This document shows positions 1 to 12,245 of a stretch of DNA of 64,000 bases, piece by piece. Under the pieces are notes generated by a model that saw nothing but the letters and a program-made list of their open reading frames with translations, did not search any database and was not told the DNA's origin. The position numbers were made by a program, and so were the translations under genes. Source of the DNA: Theocolax elegans (lineage: Eukaryota > Arthropoda > Insecta > Hymenoptera > Cerocephalidae); contig CM047428.1 of assembly GCA_026168455.1 (NCBI GenBank), positions 20,736,759 through 20,800,758 of the forward strand, read 5' to 3'. Numbering within the stretch: the stretch's first letter is position 1; each line of letters opens with the position of its first letter.

Positions 1-3000
1 TACTTTTTTAAAACAAGAGGAACCTCTCTTGTAAGAAATCAGGTAATTATTTATATTATAAGAATTGTTCGGTTTTCTAAATTTTGAGTTAATATAATTA
101 GCGACACGTTGAAATTTCAATCCCAACAATCACATTTTAATAACTTCTTCACTGTGTTCAAATTTTTACTTCAACATTTTAAATTTTCGTGATCTATAAA
201 AACAGATCCCTGTAATTTATAAAACCGACATCCCCTTTCACGTACATTGAATGATCAATCAATTATTCAAATTTCAAACAAATTCAAAATACTTGTTAAT
301 CGGTAAAATAAAAACCTTAACAACATCCTCATGTCTGTGAATTAAAGAAAAAAAAAACATTGGACGAGTACAGTGTACTTAATGGATATGTATGTGCGTG
401 CGTGCGCGCGCGTGTGAGTGTGTGTGTGTGTTACACTCGTCGAAAAAATCGAAAAAAGAAAACGAATCTTGCATCACTAAGTAATTGAATTCGATTTTTT
501 CATCGAGATTTTCACGGAGACTTATTGTGATCCCAACGAAAGATACTTCAGGAATAACAAAAAAAAATATTTCATCTATCGTTTTTCTTCATAAATAGAA
601 TGTATATGTATATATATATATATATGTATATGTATAAAATTGTAAACTTTTTTCTTTTCCGTATTGATTGTACGAAATACATTTGTGAAAGATTCTTTTT
701 AATTTTTATATAATAATGTATGCGAAAACTTTGTAAGCGAATCATGTAATTTGTTGTTTTTTTCTGAAAAAATTGCAATGAAGTTTTAGAAAAATACGAG
801 TATTTACATTTTTTATCATGGTTGATTTGCAACTGTACCAATGCAAAACTCACTTTAACGACATATAATTTATTTGATAAAGAAAAAAAACTGTTATTAT
901 TCAAATTTTTTGAGAAATTCTTCCATTTTTCTTTGTTAAAATATGCTGTTGTGCAATTTGGTATTGTTTGACTTTATTTCTATGTTTGTTGCTGAAGAAA
1001 TTTAGTGTTTTCTAATAAAATATTTATTTCACAAAAATCAATGAAAACAAATAAATACTTGGTAGATTGGAATAATTATTATTGTTTAATTCAGTGAAAT
1101 ATTTTATTAAAAACACTTCATTGAATTGACTAAATGTTCTTTCTAATTACAATGTCAACTGAGTATCATTAAAATCTTAATTACAAACACTAACCTTCGA
1201 ATACAAATGTAGAAATGATTCTGATATATCTTCTATATCAATATGTCGTAAACTTTTTCTAAAAAGATTATTATATTATCATATACATTTGTTTGACGAA
1301 CTAATAGAAATTTTGTTTTTGTAAATTTCTATGTTAATATTTATCACGTTCTTACTAGCTAAATCACTTGTAACAACTGATCCTTGTAATCCATGATTGG
1401 ACACAATAACAATCTTTTAATATCTTTATTTTATTTTTAAAAGCACGTACTATATCTGTATTTCATGTCAATAATTATAATATAATTATAAAACATTTAA
1501 TTTTTAAAATACTGCATTGGTTTAAAAAGTGTAACATAAGTTGTACATTAAATTAAATTAATTAATTTATTTTTTACTGATGAATCTACTATATGATATT
1601 TTAACCAGTGATAGTAAAGAATCTCTAAAAATAAAACATACACATATATATATACACATAAACATTCGAAAAATCTACAGATAAATTATCGACTATTATG
1701 GTAGATTTATAAGACAGCGAAGGTTTTTAAATATACAAAAAAATATTTCGAATTTATAAAATCCTGCGTGTGTAATAGGGAATTGTTGAATTGTTGTGAG
1801 GTCTTCATTACCGCCTTCTAATTGTCAAGTATTCATTTCTGATTGAAAGTAATCTTTGATCGAACACTACAATTTGTTGTCCAACACCTGTCGATGCTCG
1901 ATTAAAGAAAAAATAAATTGTATTGATGTACGGGTGGTAATGATAACTGATAATCGTGATGTAATGTACCTTAAATTCAATGACGGATTCCTTAGCCACT
2001 GTAGGTTTAATATCTTATATTTAAGAATTTACAACTAGAGATGAGACTATTTAAACGAGTTAAGTAGTGTTGTTTATCAGTGTACAGAGACACCGGTGCT
2101 CACTATTGAGATATACCGTAGAGTTCTATATAATATTGAATTTTACGAGTATGCTGTGCCATTATTATGTTTCCTTATGTTTTTCTCAGAGTGCATAGTT
2201 AACAAGATCATTATTTTTTTTTCTTTGGACAGGATGCAAGTATTATTAATATCTTCTGATTTTCAAGTTGATTTTCATTAAACGCTTGTGTGTAACGTCA
2301 TAAATGAATTTACAAACAAATGACCAAATAAGCAGGATATTGTAAAATTATTAATTGAATCTCTTCTCCTGTGAAACTTTCTTGAATTGTATATTGAAGA
2401 TACGTAAACTTATCCTTGTTTTATACTGTAAATGTATAATATTTTTTGTATTTCCTATAAGTGTGTGCGCGTGTGCCGAGTGATATAACACTAAAAAAAT
2501 TGTTACAATTGATTATATGAAAAATAATCTATATATACATAAAGTAAAAAAGATACAATGAAAATACCGAACTCTATTCTCATAAATCTACGTTTGTAAA
2601 ATCTTTATTTTTCTTTCGATGAATCTTGTAAATAACATACTTTGCCTTTTTATCATTATAAGGAACTACATTATACTTTTTGTAATAAAAGGAAAAAAGA
2701 AAATGAAATCACGTGTAACATCAGGTTTTACAATTCTGTTTGTATCTTTTGTTTTATTATTTATTTTTTTTGGTTTATTCTTTGAATTCTTTTCTTTACA
2801 CTCGTAAAAGAATTCACGCTCTTTGACATAGAAAATTTTTAATCAAAACACGAGCTTGAGCAATCACAAATATGAATGCGAAAAAATTTTTGCTAATCTA
2901 TACATCTATAATACAAATAGATTCAAGTTTTTAGGCTTCCTTATAGAGTAATTCGAATGAAAAATTATCTGCGTCTTTAACTAAACGAAATTTTTCAACG

Positions 3001-4500
3001 CTTTTTGCACGCTTAACTAAGAAACAAAACAAAAAAAAAAGAAAAATTAACTATATATACTCTTATAGGAATGAAGAAAACTATACAAGACATCAGAAAA
3101 CATAGTATTAGGATATTTTTAGGTAAAAAAAATAATAAAACAAACTCTTATATAAAGAAAGACTTTTTTCTAATAGAGTATATAACATTTTTTCGATCAT
3201 TATCTATCTCTATCTCTCTTTCTCTCTTGTAGATAAATATAAATGAAAATTTCACTTTCATCCGTCCGTTTGATTTTTCACATTTTATCCATAGTAAAAA
3301 AAAGTTGCTAGTACTTACAGAAAATAAAAATTTTGAGATTGTTGAGAGTATAGATTAAAAGGAAAATAGAAATCACGATTTTAACAATTTTTGCACTACG
3401 TCATAGAAATTACAAATTAAAAATCTATTTAATCCTTCGAAAAAGATTTCTCTACTAAAGTGCGAATTATATAATAAATTAGTTATACGCATTATCTGAG
3501 AATGAAAAGTTTTCGCACTTTTTCCTATAGTGCCAATTTTTCCCATTCTATATCCTATCGCTGACTAACATTGTAATATAAAATATAAGGAAGTTGGTAC
3601 ATTTTTCTTTTTTCGATGCTCTAATTTTGTGCTTACTTCGCCATTAGAATTTGTTCAAAAATATTTTTATAGATAAAGAGAAAAGGAAACAAAGATTATG
3701 TGACTGTGTACATTAGTTTTTAAGCATCGAAAAGAAAAAAATCGTACTCATTAACAAAGTAAATTTTATGAAGAAATTTCAAATTGCTCTCTAAAATTTT
3801 ATATATATACATATGTGGTCTAAAAAAAAGGAAAATTTGTAAATATATCATTGCTGCGCAGTTACTTTTCAATCTGTGAAAAAAGCTTATTTTGGGACAT
3901 TGATATGTGTTTTTAAAAGAAAGTAAACTGTTCACTGAGTGTATATAATTTAAAGGTTGTCGAATCTTTGTGTAATTGTGATGAGATTTTACGAATCAAC
4001 GTTACTTCCATGTATGTTCATCCTATATATAGAATTTAAATATTGCATTAATTTATTAATCTGTCAAAAAAAAAATTGTTTGTTTAATATATATTACATC
4101 TTTTATCTCTATCTCCAAAATTCATTTTTACTCAACAATGTCAAAGAAAAAGAAATCAAGCATTTTATACTTGTTAAGCGTCTAAAAATTAATTGTCAAT
4201 GATATGTTAAATGTTCTCCGATGTGAATCTTTTTTTTCCAATTATCTGAAAATGTATAAAATTGACCATGATAAAAAAGAAATTTGGCATGATCAAATAT
4301 ATAAACATTCTTTTTTATTTAAAAATTATAAAGAAAGAAAACGATCGTGCCCAAAAAGAATAATAATTCATCGCTAATGTTTATGTATGTAAATAGTTTT
4401 GAAATAAATACATATTTATTCAATAATTTTTTAATTATTTATATTCCTCTTTAATAATTGTGCAAGAGACAGAAAATTCAAATAATCTACTAAATAAATC
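1..4500. other. AT-rich intergenic sequence, no gene seen
   Basis: No reading frame here resembles a protein. Frames of 60-110 codons at 572-904, 1808-2281, 2619-2807, 3720-3935 and 3957-4202 are low-complexity, rich in Phe, Ile, Tyr and Lys, and are what AT-rich DNA gives by chance. Apart from a GT microsatellite near 400 I see no repeat or RNA structure. Confidence 0.6.
391..431. repeat. GT/GC alternating microsatellite
   Basis: Alternating purine-pyrimidine run made of GTGC, CGCG and then TGTG units. It is one of several short dinucleotide tracts in the window. Confidence 0.8.
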
Positions 4501-4503
4501 AAA

Positions 4504-4592
4504 TTCATCCACGTGACCAACGAAAATAGACCTGTCTATCTCATAGAGAAGTATTATAGATCTATAATATCTATGGTCTGTCTTCGTTAATG
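4504..4592. repeat. short palindromic sequence around TATTATAGATCTATAATA
   Basis: Positions 4552-4569 form a perfect 18-base palindrome. Weaker outer complementarity (CGAAaataGAC on the left, GTCtgtcTTCG on the right) extends the hairpin to about 70 bases. It may be a tiny foldback element; no target duplication is evident. Confidence 0.4.
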
Positions 4593-5720
4593 TGACATCC
4601 TTCTGTGAGGAGCATATGAGAAATAGCCTACTTGGAGATTTTGCCTACCCAACCCACGATTGTGCATTAAAAAATATAAACAAATTTCTATATAAAACTT
4701 TTTTGCGCGAGCCCTTTTTTAAGATAAATAATAAAATGAAATGGGTGCTGCTTGCCTGAGCACTCATGTCTCAAATGACGTTTTTACTATTAAAAGAGTT
4801 TAAATATAATCTCACTAGCATAAATCGTATGCGCGTAATGTGCTCGTATATAGTACTCGACCTAATTTTATAATTTTATTATAAAAGTAAATAAATAAAT
4901 AGCTTTGTATCCGGTAGACATTTAACAGCGCTCGAAACCGTTTGTCGCATAATCGGTGCCACGCGGGAGGGTAGCACCCATTTTTTAGGACACGACCGTT
5001 ATACAGGAGAGCCTTATATTTTTGTCATTGAAAAAAGTGTTATAAGTATAAGAAGCTGCTAGTACTATTTCCAGCAACATATAGGTGAAAGCATATTTAA
5101 GTATAATGAAGTTTACATTATTATTATTCGGAATTCTGTAAAAGAAAAGAAAACAAGCATTATAAATAAAAGATCAAATATTTGCCCCAAATATATTTCA
5201 AAGCAAGGAACCCAAAAGATACTACCACCGCATTGCCAAATTTTAAAACATACATTAAAAATTGCATTTAAGATCTCGAGGATGCTTAATAAGATTTTTT
5301 GGAAGTAATCTTATACAACACGTACACCATCTTTTGCTATTGACAAGTATCCACTACCTTATCCAACTGCACTTAAATTGCATAAACGAGTCATTTTATT
5401 AATTCAAATAATTCTGTATTAAAATTTTCAAATTATGAATTTACTCTACATATTAATAATTGGCAACGATGAAGAAATCTATAGTTATTTTTTTTTTATA
5501 TCAAAAAATAAGAATAGTTTATTATACATCTTATAGTAAAACTTAGGACTAAATTTTGAGTATTTAATTAAGGTTATTATATATAAAAAGAAAGATGAAA
5601 CTTTAATCGAACCGAATATAGTATATTATGCAAGAATTTAAAATAATATGCACACACATTACAAGAATAATAATCTGCTAAAATTTAAACTTATTGACAC
5701 TCTTTTTTTTTTATTATTAT

Positions 5721-5800
5721 TTTAACGTTGCTCTTTTTATGCTCCCAAACCGGTGCTAATCAGCGACGGAGGTCATACGATGTCTTGGTGAAGAAAGCAC
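5721..5800 (+). repeat. 80-bp dispersed repeat, copy 1 (inverted copy at 61748-61825)
   Basis: The block from TTTAACGTTGCTC through GGTGCTAATCAGCGACGGAGG to TGAAGAAAG recurs in reverse orientation at 61748-61825 with only scattered differences, while the sequence on either side is unrelated. One frame reads GANQRRRSYDVLVKK. The junction CTAATCAG|CGACGG resembles a splice acceptor. Identity is unknown: it could be the end of a transposon, an exon copy, or a SINE-like tail. Confidence 0.6.
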
Positions 5801-5984
5801 TTGACGCTCTTGATTCATAGTCTGGTAAAGAATATAGTGTTCAGTTTTATACCTTCTGCCTGTGTTGTTTAATAGCGTGGGTGCACTTTTCGATAATCCA
5901 TTATATACATCGTCATTCGAAGCAAAACTGGCAGCTGACCAGACAACACTGAGCTTTGCAAGATCTCTACCAGATATTCCTTAA

Positions 5985-6365
5985 GGGGATGTCGGACCCA
6001 GAAAATGATCATTTTGTACTTTTTTTTATAAACAAATGGATAAAGTTTTTGAAAAACGCCGAACGTCAAGCCCTTAGGGATGTTTTAAATAATATACCCA
6101 AATTTTTCCAGATTTTTAAATCCATAATTTGATCACAATGTTTGGGTTGAAAAATTATGCTTTTTTTGACTAATAATTACCGACCAAACATTGTTTACTC
6201 AATTATTATTTAAGTAATGTTTTTTCGTTAAAAAATCAAAATGTCAAGCTCTTCCTTATGTTTTCAGCTATCCGTATGAATTTTTTCAGATTTTTAATGC
6301 AATATTTTAGATATAATTTTTGGGTTAAAAGGTGTAGATTCCTGTAATTTAGATCCGACATCCCG
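5985..6365 (+). mobile_element. TTAA-flanked MITE, GGGATGTCGGA family, reference copy
   Basis: The left end reads TTAA|GGGGATGTCGGACC and the right end GATCCGACATCCCG|TTAA, giving terminal inverted repeats of about 12 bases and an exact TTAA duplication at 5981-5984 and 6366-6369. There is no coding capacity. A TTAA target duplication is the established signature of the piggyBac superfamily, so this is probably a non-autonomous piggyBac-type element. The same sequence recurs at 22569-22947, 28170-28524, 46145-46425, 51222-51415 and inside the 37.6-43.1 kb block. Confidence 0.8.
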
Positions 6366-6369
6366 TTAA

Positions 6370-7998
6370 GTCATATTTGCCATTGTGACATAAAGAGCAC
6401 CATTGTCAAATTATGTTAATTTGAACACACGGTTCCCTTCATTTCAACAACAGAATATGATACGAATTTATAAAAATAAAGCCTACAAGTCGTTTATGTT
6501 CCTCTCATCTAGGTAAAGAGAAATTGACCATTTCGTCGAGTCGATCGTTCACTGTCCAATCTTATTATTCGGGCGTTTCGTTTATGTGTTCACTCAATTG
6601 TTTTCGTAAGAATGCGCCAGCCTCATAGATGAATAATAGTAAACCTCGTTATGACGTTGAAGTCCCAGTCGAAAACTTTATATATGGAGGTTATACCATC
6701 GCGATCGAGAGGTGCCTCTATCTCTCAGGGATTCCTAATCCATTCCAAAAGGTTCAGCAAATTTGTTTGCAAACATTGTTTCACCTGAAGACGGAAAAAA
6801 TTGTTTTAAAATTTGATACTACAAAAATAAACAAATACAAAAGTAAATATTATAATAAATATAATATATAATAATAGTAATATAATATAATAGTAACGAG
6901 TATACTTACCCATTATTCATCCAATATTGCAGCCCATCATTTAAATTAAAAATGCACAGAAGAAATAAGTGTAACCTCCAAATTTTCTATTTTCTTAAAA
7001 CTTTACGTTATTGTTTAGACAGTGGCTCAGTAGCAGCTTTTCAAGTTTCAACACTGATATACGCATCACAGTGGCGCCACATGTCGACGATTTTCGGTTG
7101 TATATGCGTTATGTATATTGGGTGCCTATGCCCGAAAATTTTTTCAGTATATTGAAAAATAGTAAAAAATAATTTTGAATTTGCTATTACACATGAGTCT
7201 TTGCAAGTTTGAGAGAAAGTGAACACTATTGAGATAAATTCGCTGAGTATGGCCGAAATCGTGATCGTTTCGTTACCAGAACAATGACAACAAATATTTT
7301 TATTATATTTATTTATTTTTTATATTTTTATTAAATATTTAAGTTAAAATTAAGGTGTTCAAACAGCAAAATTTAATTTTATTATTCTCGTTTATGGAGA
7401 TTGTGTAAAAAATACTTCATTACGAGCAGAATTTGTTCAAACAATAGCAGATAAAAAATGTTGATAAAAAACAGGTTACCTATAGAAGTTACATTGATGC
7501 AATTTTCTTTGCCAAATAATATATTAGTTAATAGTTTAGTTTTCATTTCAAAGTTATTAACATTTAATTATAATTTATATTAAATTAATTAAATAACATT
7601 CATTCATAATAGTAATTTATAATAGTAATAAGCTTAAAAATATTTTTGATATTATTAATAAAAAATATTGTCATAAAATACTATGGATCAATCGTGTGCT
7701 GCTGTATGCTTTTATAAATATAATTAATTAATAAATAGGAAATTTTCTTTTGAAAATTTTATAAGCAAAAATTTTTTGTAAAAAATAACACAATATGAAT
7801 AAGATTTACTCGCAATATCTTATTAAAGTAGCACACATCTGCTAATTTTTGTGAAAAAAAGTGTTGGTCAATTTTGCACTACATTAATTTCATGACGATC
7901 TTTACAGAACAAATCATGTTCCAAAAAAAATATTTATATCTTTTTTATCTTAGAATTGATAACTAATATTTATATTACAGCTTTAAAAATAAATTTTA
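6370..7998. other. intergenic, no gene identified
   Basis: An 80-codon frame at 6629-6871 opens with non-repetitive sequence, but it ends in AT-rich low complexity and matches nothing I recognise. The stretch around 7020-7200 is locally less AT-rich, with no structure I can name. Confidence 0.5.
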
Positions 7999-8004
7999 CT
8001 ATAG

Positions 8005-8330
8005 GCGGGTGGGGTCCGATTTGTCGAAGGTTCATTCAAATGAGCGCGATATTTCGAATTTTAAAAATTAAAATAACTTTTTTGTTATTTCGAACCGAGA
8101 AAATAGAATTATCATTATTTCGAAAATATAAAATCGTCAGATATTTGGTATTAGGTGCAATATTTCGAATTCCAAATAGTACAAATATAAAAACTGAAGA
8201 ATGCATTACTTTCGAAATGATGATCTTTCTATTTCTCTTGATTCTAAATAATTAATATGTATTTTTAATTTTTGAAATTTGAAAAAATGCACACATTTTG
8301 AATGAGCTTCCGACAAATCGAACCCCACCC
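8005..8330. mobile_element. MITE with about 36-bp TIRs and a CTATAG flank duplication
   Basis: The left end GCGGGTGGGGTCCGATTTG continues through TCGAAGGTTCATTCAAATG, and the right end is its inverted counterpart with few mismatches (cattttgaatgagc ... aaccccaccc). The hexamer CTATAG lies on both sides (7999-8004 and 8331-8336), a probable target-site duplication. A 99-codon frame across it is not a gene. The superfamily is unknown. Confidence 0.75.
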
Positions 8331-8339
8331 CTATAGGCT

Positions 8340-9840
8340 TGTAAAGAGAATATAGTAAACTTATTGTAGTCTAGTTTTAATGAAATATACATTATATTCA
8401 TAGTTTTATCATTCTTTAATCAAATATAACAATATATATATATATTGCTTCGCCCCCCTGCGCGCTGCGCGCGCCAACCCCCTATTTTTAATTTCGAAAA
8501 AGGTTTTTCGTAATTGTTTATTTAAAATAATGTTTTAAATTATATTATTTTTTCACTACCATGGACACCTTAAAAATTAAACAGATTCACGCAACACCTT
8601 AGAGGTACTGCTATAGTGCATTGGGTTTTATACCAAAAATTGAAAATTTTTTTAAATACGATTATAATTAAAAATTAAAAGTTTTAACCAAAATTTAGTG
8701 TAATGAAATCAGAATAAAAATAATAAAAAATAGAGACATATTAAATGTTAAATGTAAATTTTAAACTATATGAATTCTTATAAAGCTTAAATTTATATTT
8801 TAATAATTATAAATGTTAATGAAAAATTAACTTACCAAAAATAGTATAGTGCATATACTTACTAAATTGTAGTATTTAGTAACAACTTATTAAAATTTTG
8901 GATTATTTTAAATGGATCTAAATAGAACTTCACCTCCTAAAATTAATTTATTTAATGACGAAGGATCATCGCCAAAAGTTCTATGTCATTAATATTTTGT
9001 ACTTTTAGGGTAATAAAACTTTCTTCTGAAATTAATAAATTTTTATATTAATTTTAAAGAGCTATTTATAACATTTTAACGGCATATAAATAAAAACCTG
9101 TTTCTTCCATTTCTCCCGTAATTCGTAATTTGCACCCTCTTTCAAAATTTCCATTTTTAATCCATAATTATATCCAATTTATTTTTTCTTTTAGTTACAG
9201 AGCCCATATATTTATTTTGATTATTATAAACAAATTCATTCCTTAAATAACCTTCTGTTTCTAATAAATACATACTTGTTTATTTAAAATATTGTTTTCT
9301 ATAAATATACATAATCTACTCACTTGTATATCCATACAATTTTGAAATATTAAATTAAAAAATATTTAAATTAATGCTCCTAAATTAATAATTTTTGAAA
9401 AACTTTTCAAATGTAATTCGTATTTTATATTGCCACTGTTAAAATTTGAATTTTCTTTTGCCATTACTGTTTATAATAGAATTATCTTAAAAATGCAATA
9501 ATTAATATATTTAATTTTTAACCCATTGTATAAATCATATGGATATTTGGAAAAGTGTATGTTATACTTGATTAATATTTATTTTATCTTCGAAAAATTT
9601 TGCATCTGTATTTAAAGCATTACATTGAATTTTAGGTCCGTTATTATTATTGAGTACACATTTAAAAATTTTATGAGTTTTATTTATCAGGAATGAGTAA
9701 ACTAATACACATTCTTTCAAGTTATACTCATAACTTTTTTTTGCGCACGGAAAAAATACATATATTATCTATTCTTGAAAAAACAATTTAAAATTATATA
9801 TATTGCATAAATATTCCGTCGCGCGCACACACACACATAT
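8340..9840. other. AT-rich intergenic sequence with one GC-rich patch
   Basis: Nothing coding is visible. At about 8449-8484 a patch reads CGCCCCCCTGCGCGC TGCGCGCGCC, standing out sharply from its surroundings; see the findings. Confidence 0.5.
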
Positions 9841-9844
9841 ATAT

Positions 9845-10372
9845 ATGGGTTAATTCACATCAAGTGGTACGATGAAAATTTTAAATCGCTCCAAAATTTG
9901 AGAACAGGCTGGAAATATCTTCCAGAAGATAGAAAAAAAATTTTAGGTGTTAAAAATAATTTTCCTACGAGTTATTCCACCATGAAAAATTTCCATTTTG
10001 AAAAATGGAAATTTTCCAATTTTTTAGAAAAATTGCTATTTTTAAAGCCATTTCAAAATCTATTGATTTTTTTGAAAAAACATTAGAAACAACTTTTGTT
10101 TAAAATAATCTTTAGAACTTATCTACCTGGGTTACAATTCTTAATTTTAAAATCTCGAAGAGATAGAACGCCCAGAAATATTGAATATCAAAAAAGGCGA
10201 CCACGCCACAATCGATTTTGATCTAACACCGCTCAAAAGATCACATTTTTCGAGAGCTTTCGAATGGCTTGAGTTAGATTATTGGCCAAGATCGCTGGTG
10301 TAGGTTATGCCTTAAAATACATGAAAATTAGTGATTTTATGAGGTTTATGAGGCAAAACTTATATGGGTGGT
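9845..10372 (+). mobile_element. single arm of a foldback element related to the 48966-49960 palindrome
   Basis: From GGGTTAATTCACATCAAGTGG onward it parallels the left arm of the large palindrome at 48966: same terminus, same AAAATTTTAAAT and CTCCAAAATTTG blocks, and the later GGGTTACAATTC segment. No matching right arm is present; a different foldback begins at 10381. This is probably a decayed or truncated copy. Confidence 0.5.
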
Positions 10373-10380
10373 ATATATAT

Positions 10381-10830
10381 GGGTGGTTCTCTGTAACATC
10401 GAAGATGAAAAAAATAAATATTGCTATAATTGTGGGAATACGTTTTAGAGATATCCAGTAGTTCTCCTGAATTTTTTCAGATTTTTTCGGGGATTTTCAC
10501 TATTTAAGGTTTAAATGGCTTACAAGAGTGTGACAGCATACACTTATGTCTTTAAAAGTATTTTTAATGAAAAGTTCAGAAAATTTTACAAAAAAAATTA
10601 ATATTTATGTTTTTAGTGAAAAATGCATCCCCTGAAAGCTACAAATTCATGAAAATGGGCATATAATACAAAAAAGTACTAAAATGTCAACTTTGACTTT
10701 CTGTAACTTAAAATAATGGCCTCGAAAAATCTGAAAAAATTCAGAAGAACTACTGAATACCTCTAAAACATATTCCCACAGTTATAGCAATATTTATTTT
10801 TTTCATCTTCGATGTCACAGAGAACCACCC
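10381..10830. mobile_element. foldback element, TIR GGGTGGTTCTCTGTAACATCG
   Basis: The first ~115 bases (GGGTGGTTCTCTG, then the ATCGAAGATGAAAA, TATTGCTATAATTGTGGGAATA and CAGTAGTTCTCCTG blocks) return in inverse order and orientation, ending AGAACCACCC at 10830. Both outer flanks are ATATATAT, so the target duplication cannot be told from the AT repeat. No coding capacity. Confidence 0.75.
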
Positions 10831-10840
10831 ATATATATAT

Positions 10841-12006
10841 GAGAGAGTTCTAAATATTGTACGACATTACAAACAAGTATAGCAAGTATACACGTTTTTC
10901 TTAAATCTCTGATTCTGAGTCTGTGGATTTATTACTATCGATAATTGTTTCTTCTTCGAAATTGGAGATAATGATTAAAAACTCTCGGATTTCTATTTTT
11001 GCATCTAAAAGTTCCCACTATTGTCGAATAAACTTATTTTTTCTAAGTCTTTTTTCGGAAGACTATAAGTTACACCACTTTCCTCATTTGCTTAACTCGG
11101 ATCGAGCAGTCTGTTGCAGATGAATTATTTCTTATTGAAAATTAGAAAAATTTTTTATTTTATAAAAGATGGTTACAAATTTTATAAGTAATTTAAATAA
11201 AAAAGTACTTACTGTAAAAAGAAATCGCATATGGTCGCTCAGGTAAATAGAAGTTTATTAAAAGTTTCCATTCCATTATTTGTTCTATACTCGGTTTTAT
11301 AACAACAAAATGCACTTGTCCCTTGAACTAAAATCCACTCATCAATCCTCTCAAATCAGCAAATGCGCTAACGATTTGGTGACAGGGCAATGATCCTAAA
11401 GCGATTCTAAATTAAGAAGAACCATGCATTCTCAAAGCGTTAAATAATTGTTCAGTATAAAATTTTCACAGCCTGCATTCAATGCAAAAAAATTACTAAT
11501 TCACAAAATTTTAATCGGATCACCTTGTAACAAATTTTTTCTTTCGACTTTAAGAATTAATTTTCAGTTAGTAAGTAACTATTTACAATTGTTACAAGCT
11601 AATTATAAAGTTATTTAAAGATTATTAAAAAACTGAACAAGCGAATGGTATTGTGTAATTATGTAATATCAGATGAGTTATACATTTTTCGTATATGTTG
11701 ATTGAAAAAGTAATTTAAGTAGTAGTCCACTAAATTTAGCTCTTAAAATTTTTTAAAAAGATATATAGCTGTATTTTTATACTGGACTTATAATCATTAG
11801 AAAAAAAATGAAAAATAAATAAAAAACATTAAAAAAAAAAACATTTTTTTGCACTTATCTTGAAAATGACTGAAGCTACTGAAAAATGTTCCAGAATAAA
11901 CTTGTAGAGCTTAAAATTTTACGAAAATATTCTTTACTTATTTTTCTTTCTCTGTGGTCCTACACTCCCCTCCCCCGTCTCTGCAGCTTATTTTGCTCCC
12001 TTATAA
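10841..12006. other. AT-rich intergenic sequence, nothing recognised
   Basis: Short frames at 10923-11123 and 11886-12095 show no family features. The last bases lead into the retrotransposon target site. Confidence 0.5.
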
Positions 12007-12022
12007 TATATATAGGGTATGT
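12007..12022. repeat. target-site duplication, left copy
   Basis: TATATATAGGGTATGT is repeated exactly at 17579-17594, and the two copies bracket the non-LTR element. A variable-length duplication of this size is typical of target-primed reverse transcription. Confidence 0.85.
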
Positions 12023-12245
12023 GGACTTCCGGTTACGATCGGAACGAGGGAGCGCGGCGAGTTTGCATGGCAAGCGAAAAAACCATCAAAAATAGTGGAG
12101 TTAGCGCGATATTATAAAGGAAAAGTAGAAAAAAGCAAAGATAAGGAAACAAGGAACACCTGGAAACGTTATCTAAAGAAAATACTCAGAGAGGTAAAGG
12201 AAATCAACAAGTAAAATCAAAGCTGGAAAGACAGGTTAGGAAGAG

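Noticed and set aside
6629..6871. 80-codon frame beginning MNNSKPRYDVEVPVENF
   Set aside because: The first half looks protein-like, but the rest is AT-rich low complexity. No homology recognised, no splice partners; not called as a gene.
7956..8255. 99-codon + strand frame
   Set aside because: Lies across the CTATAG MITE and reads through its TIR; low-complexity.
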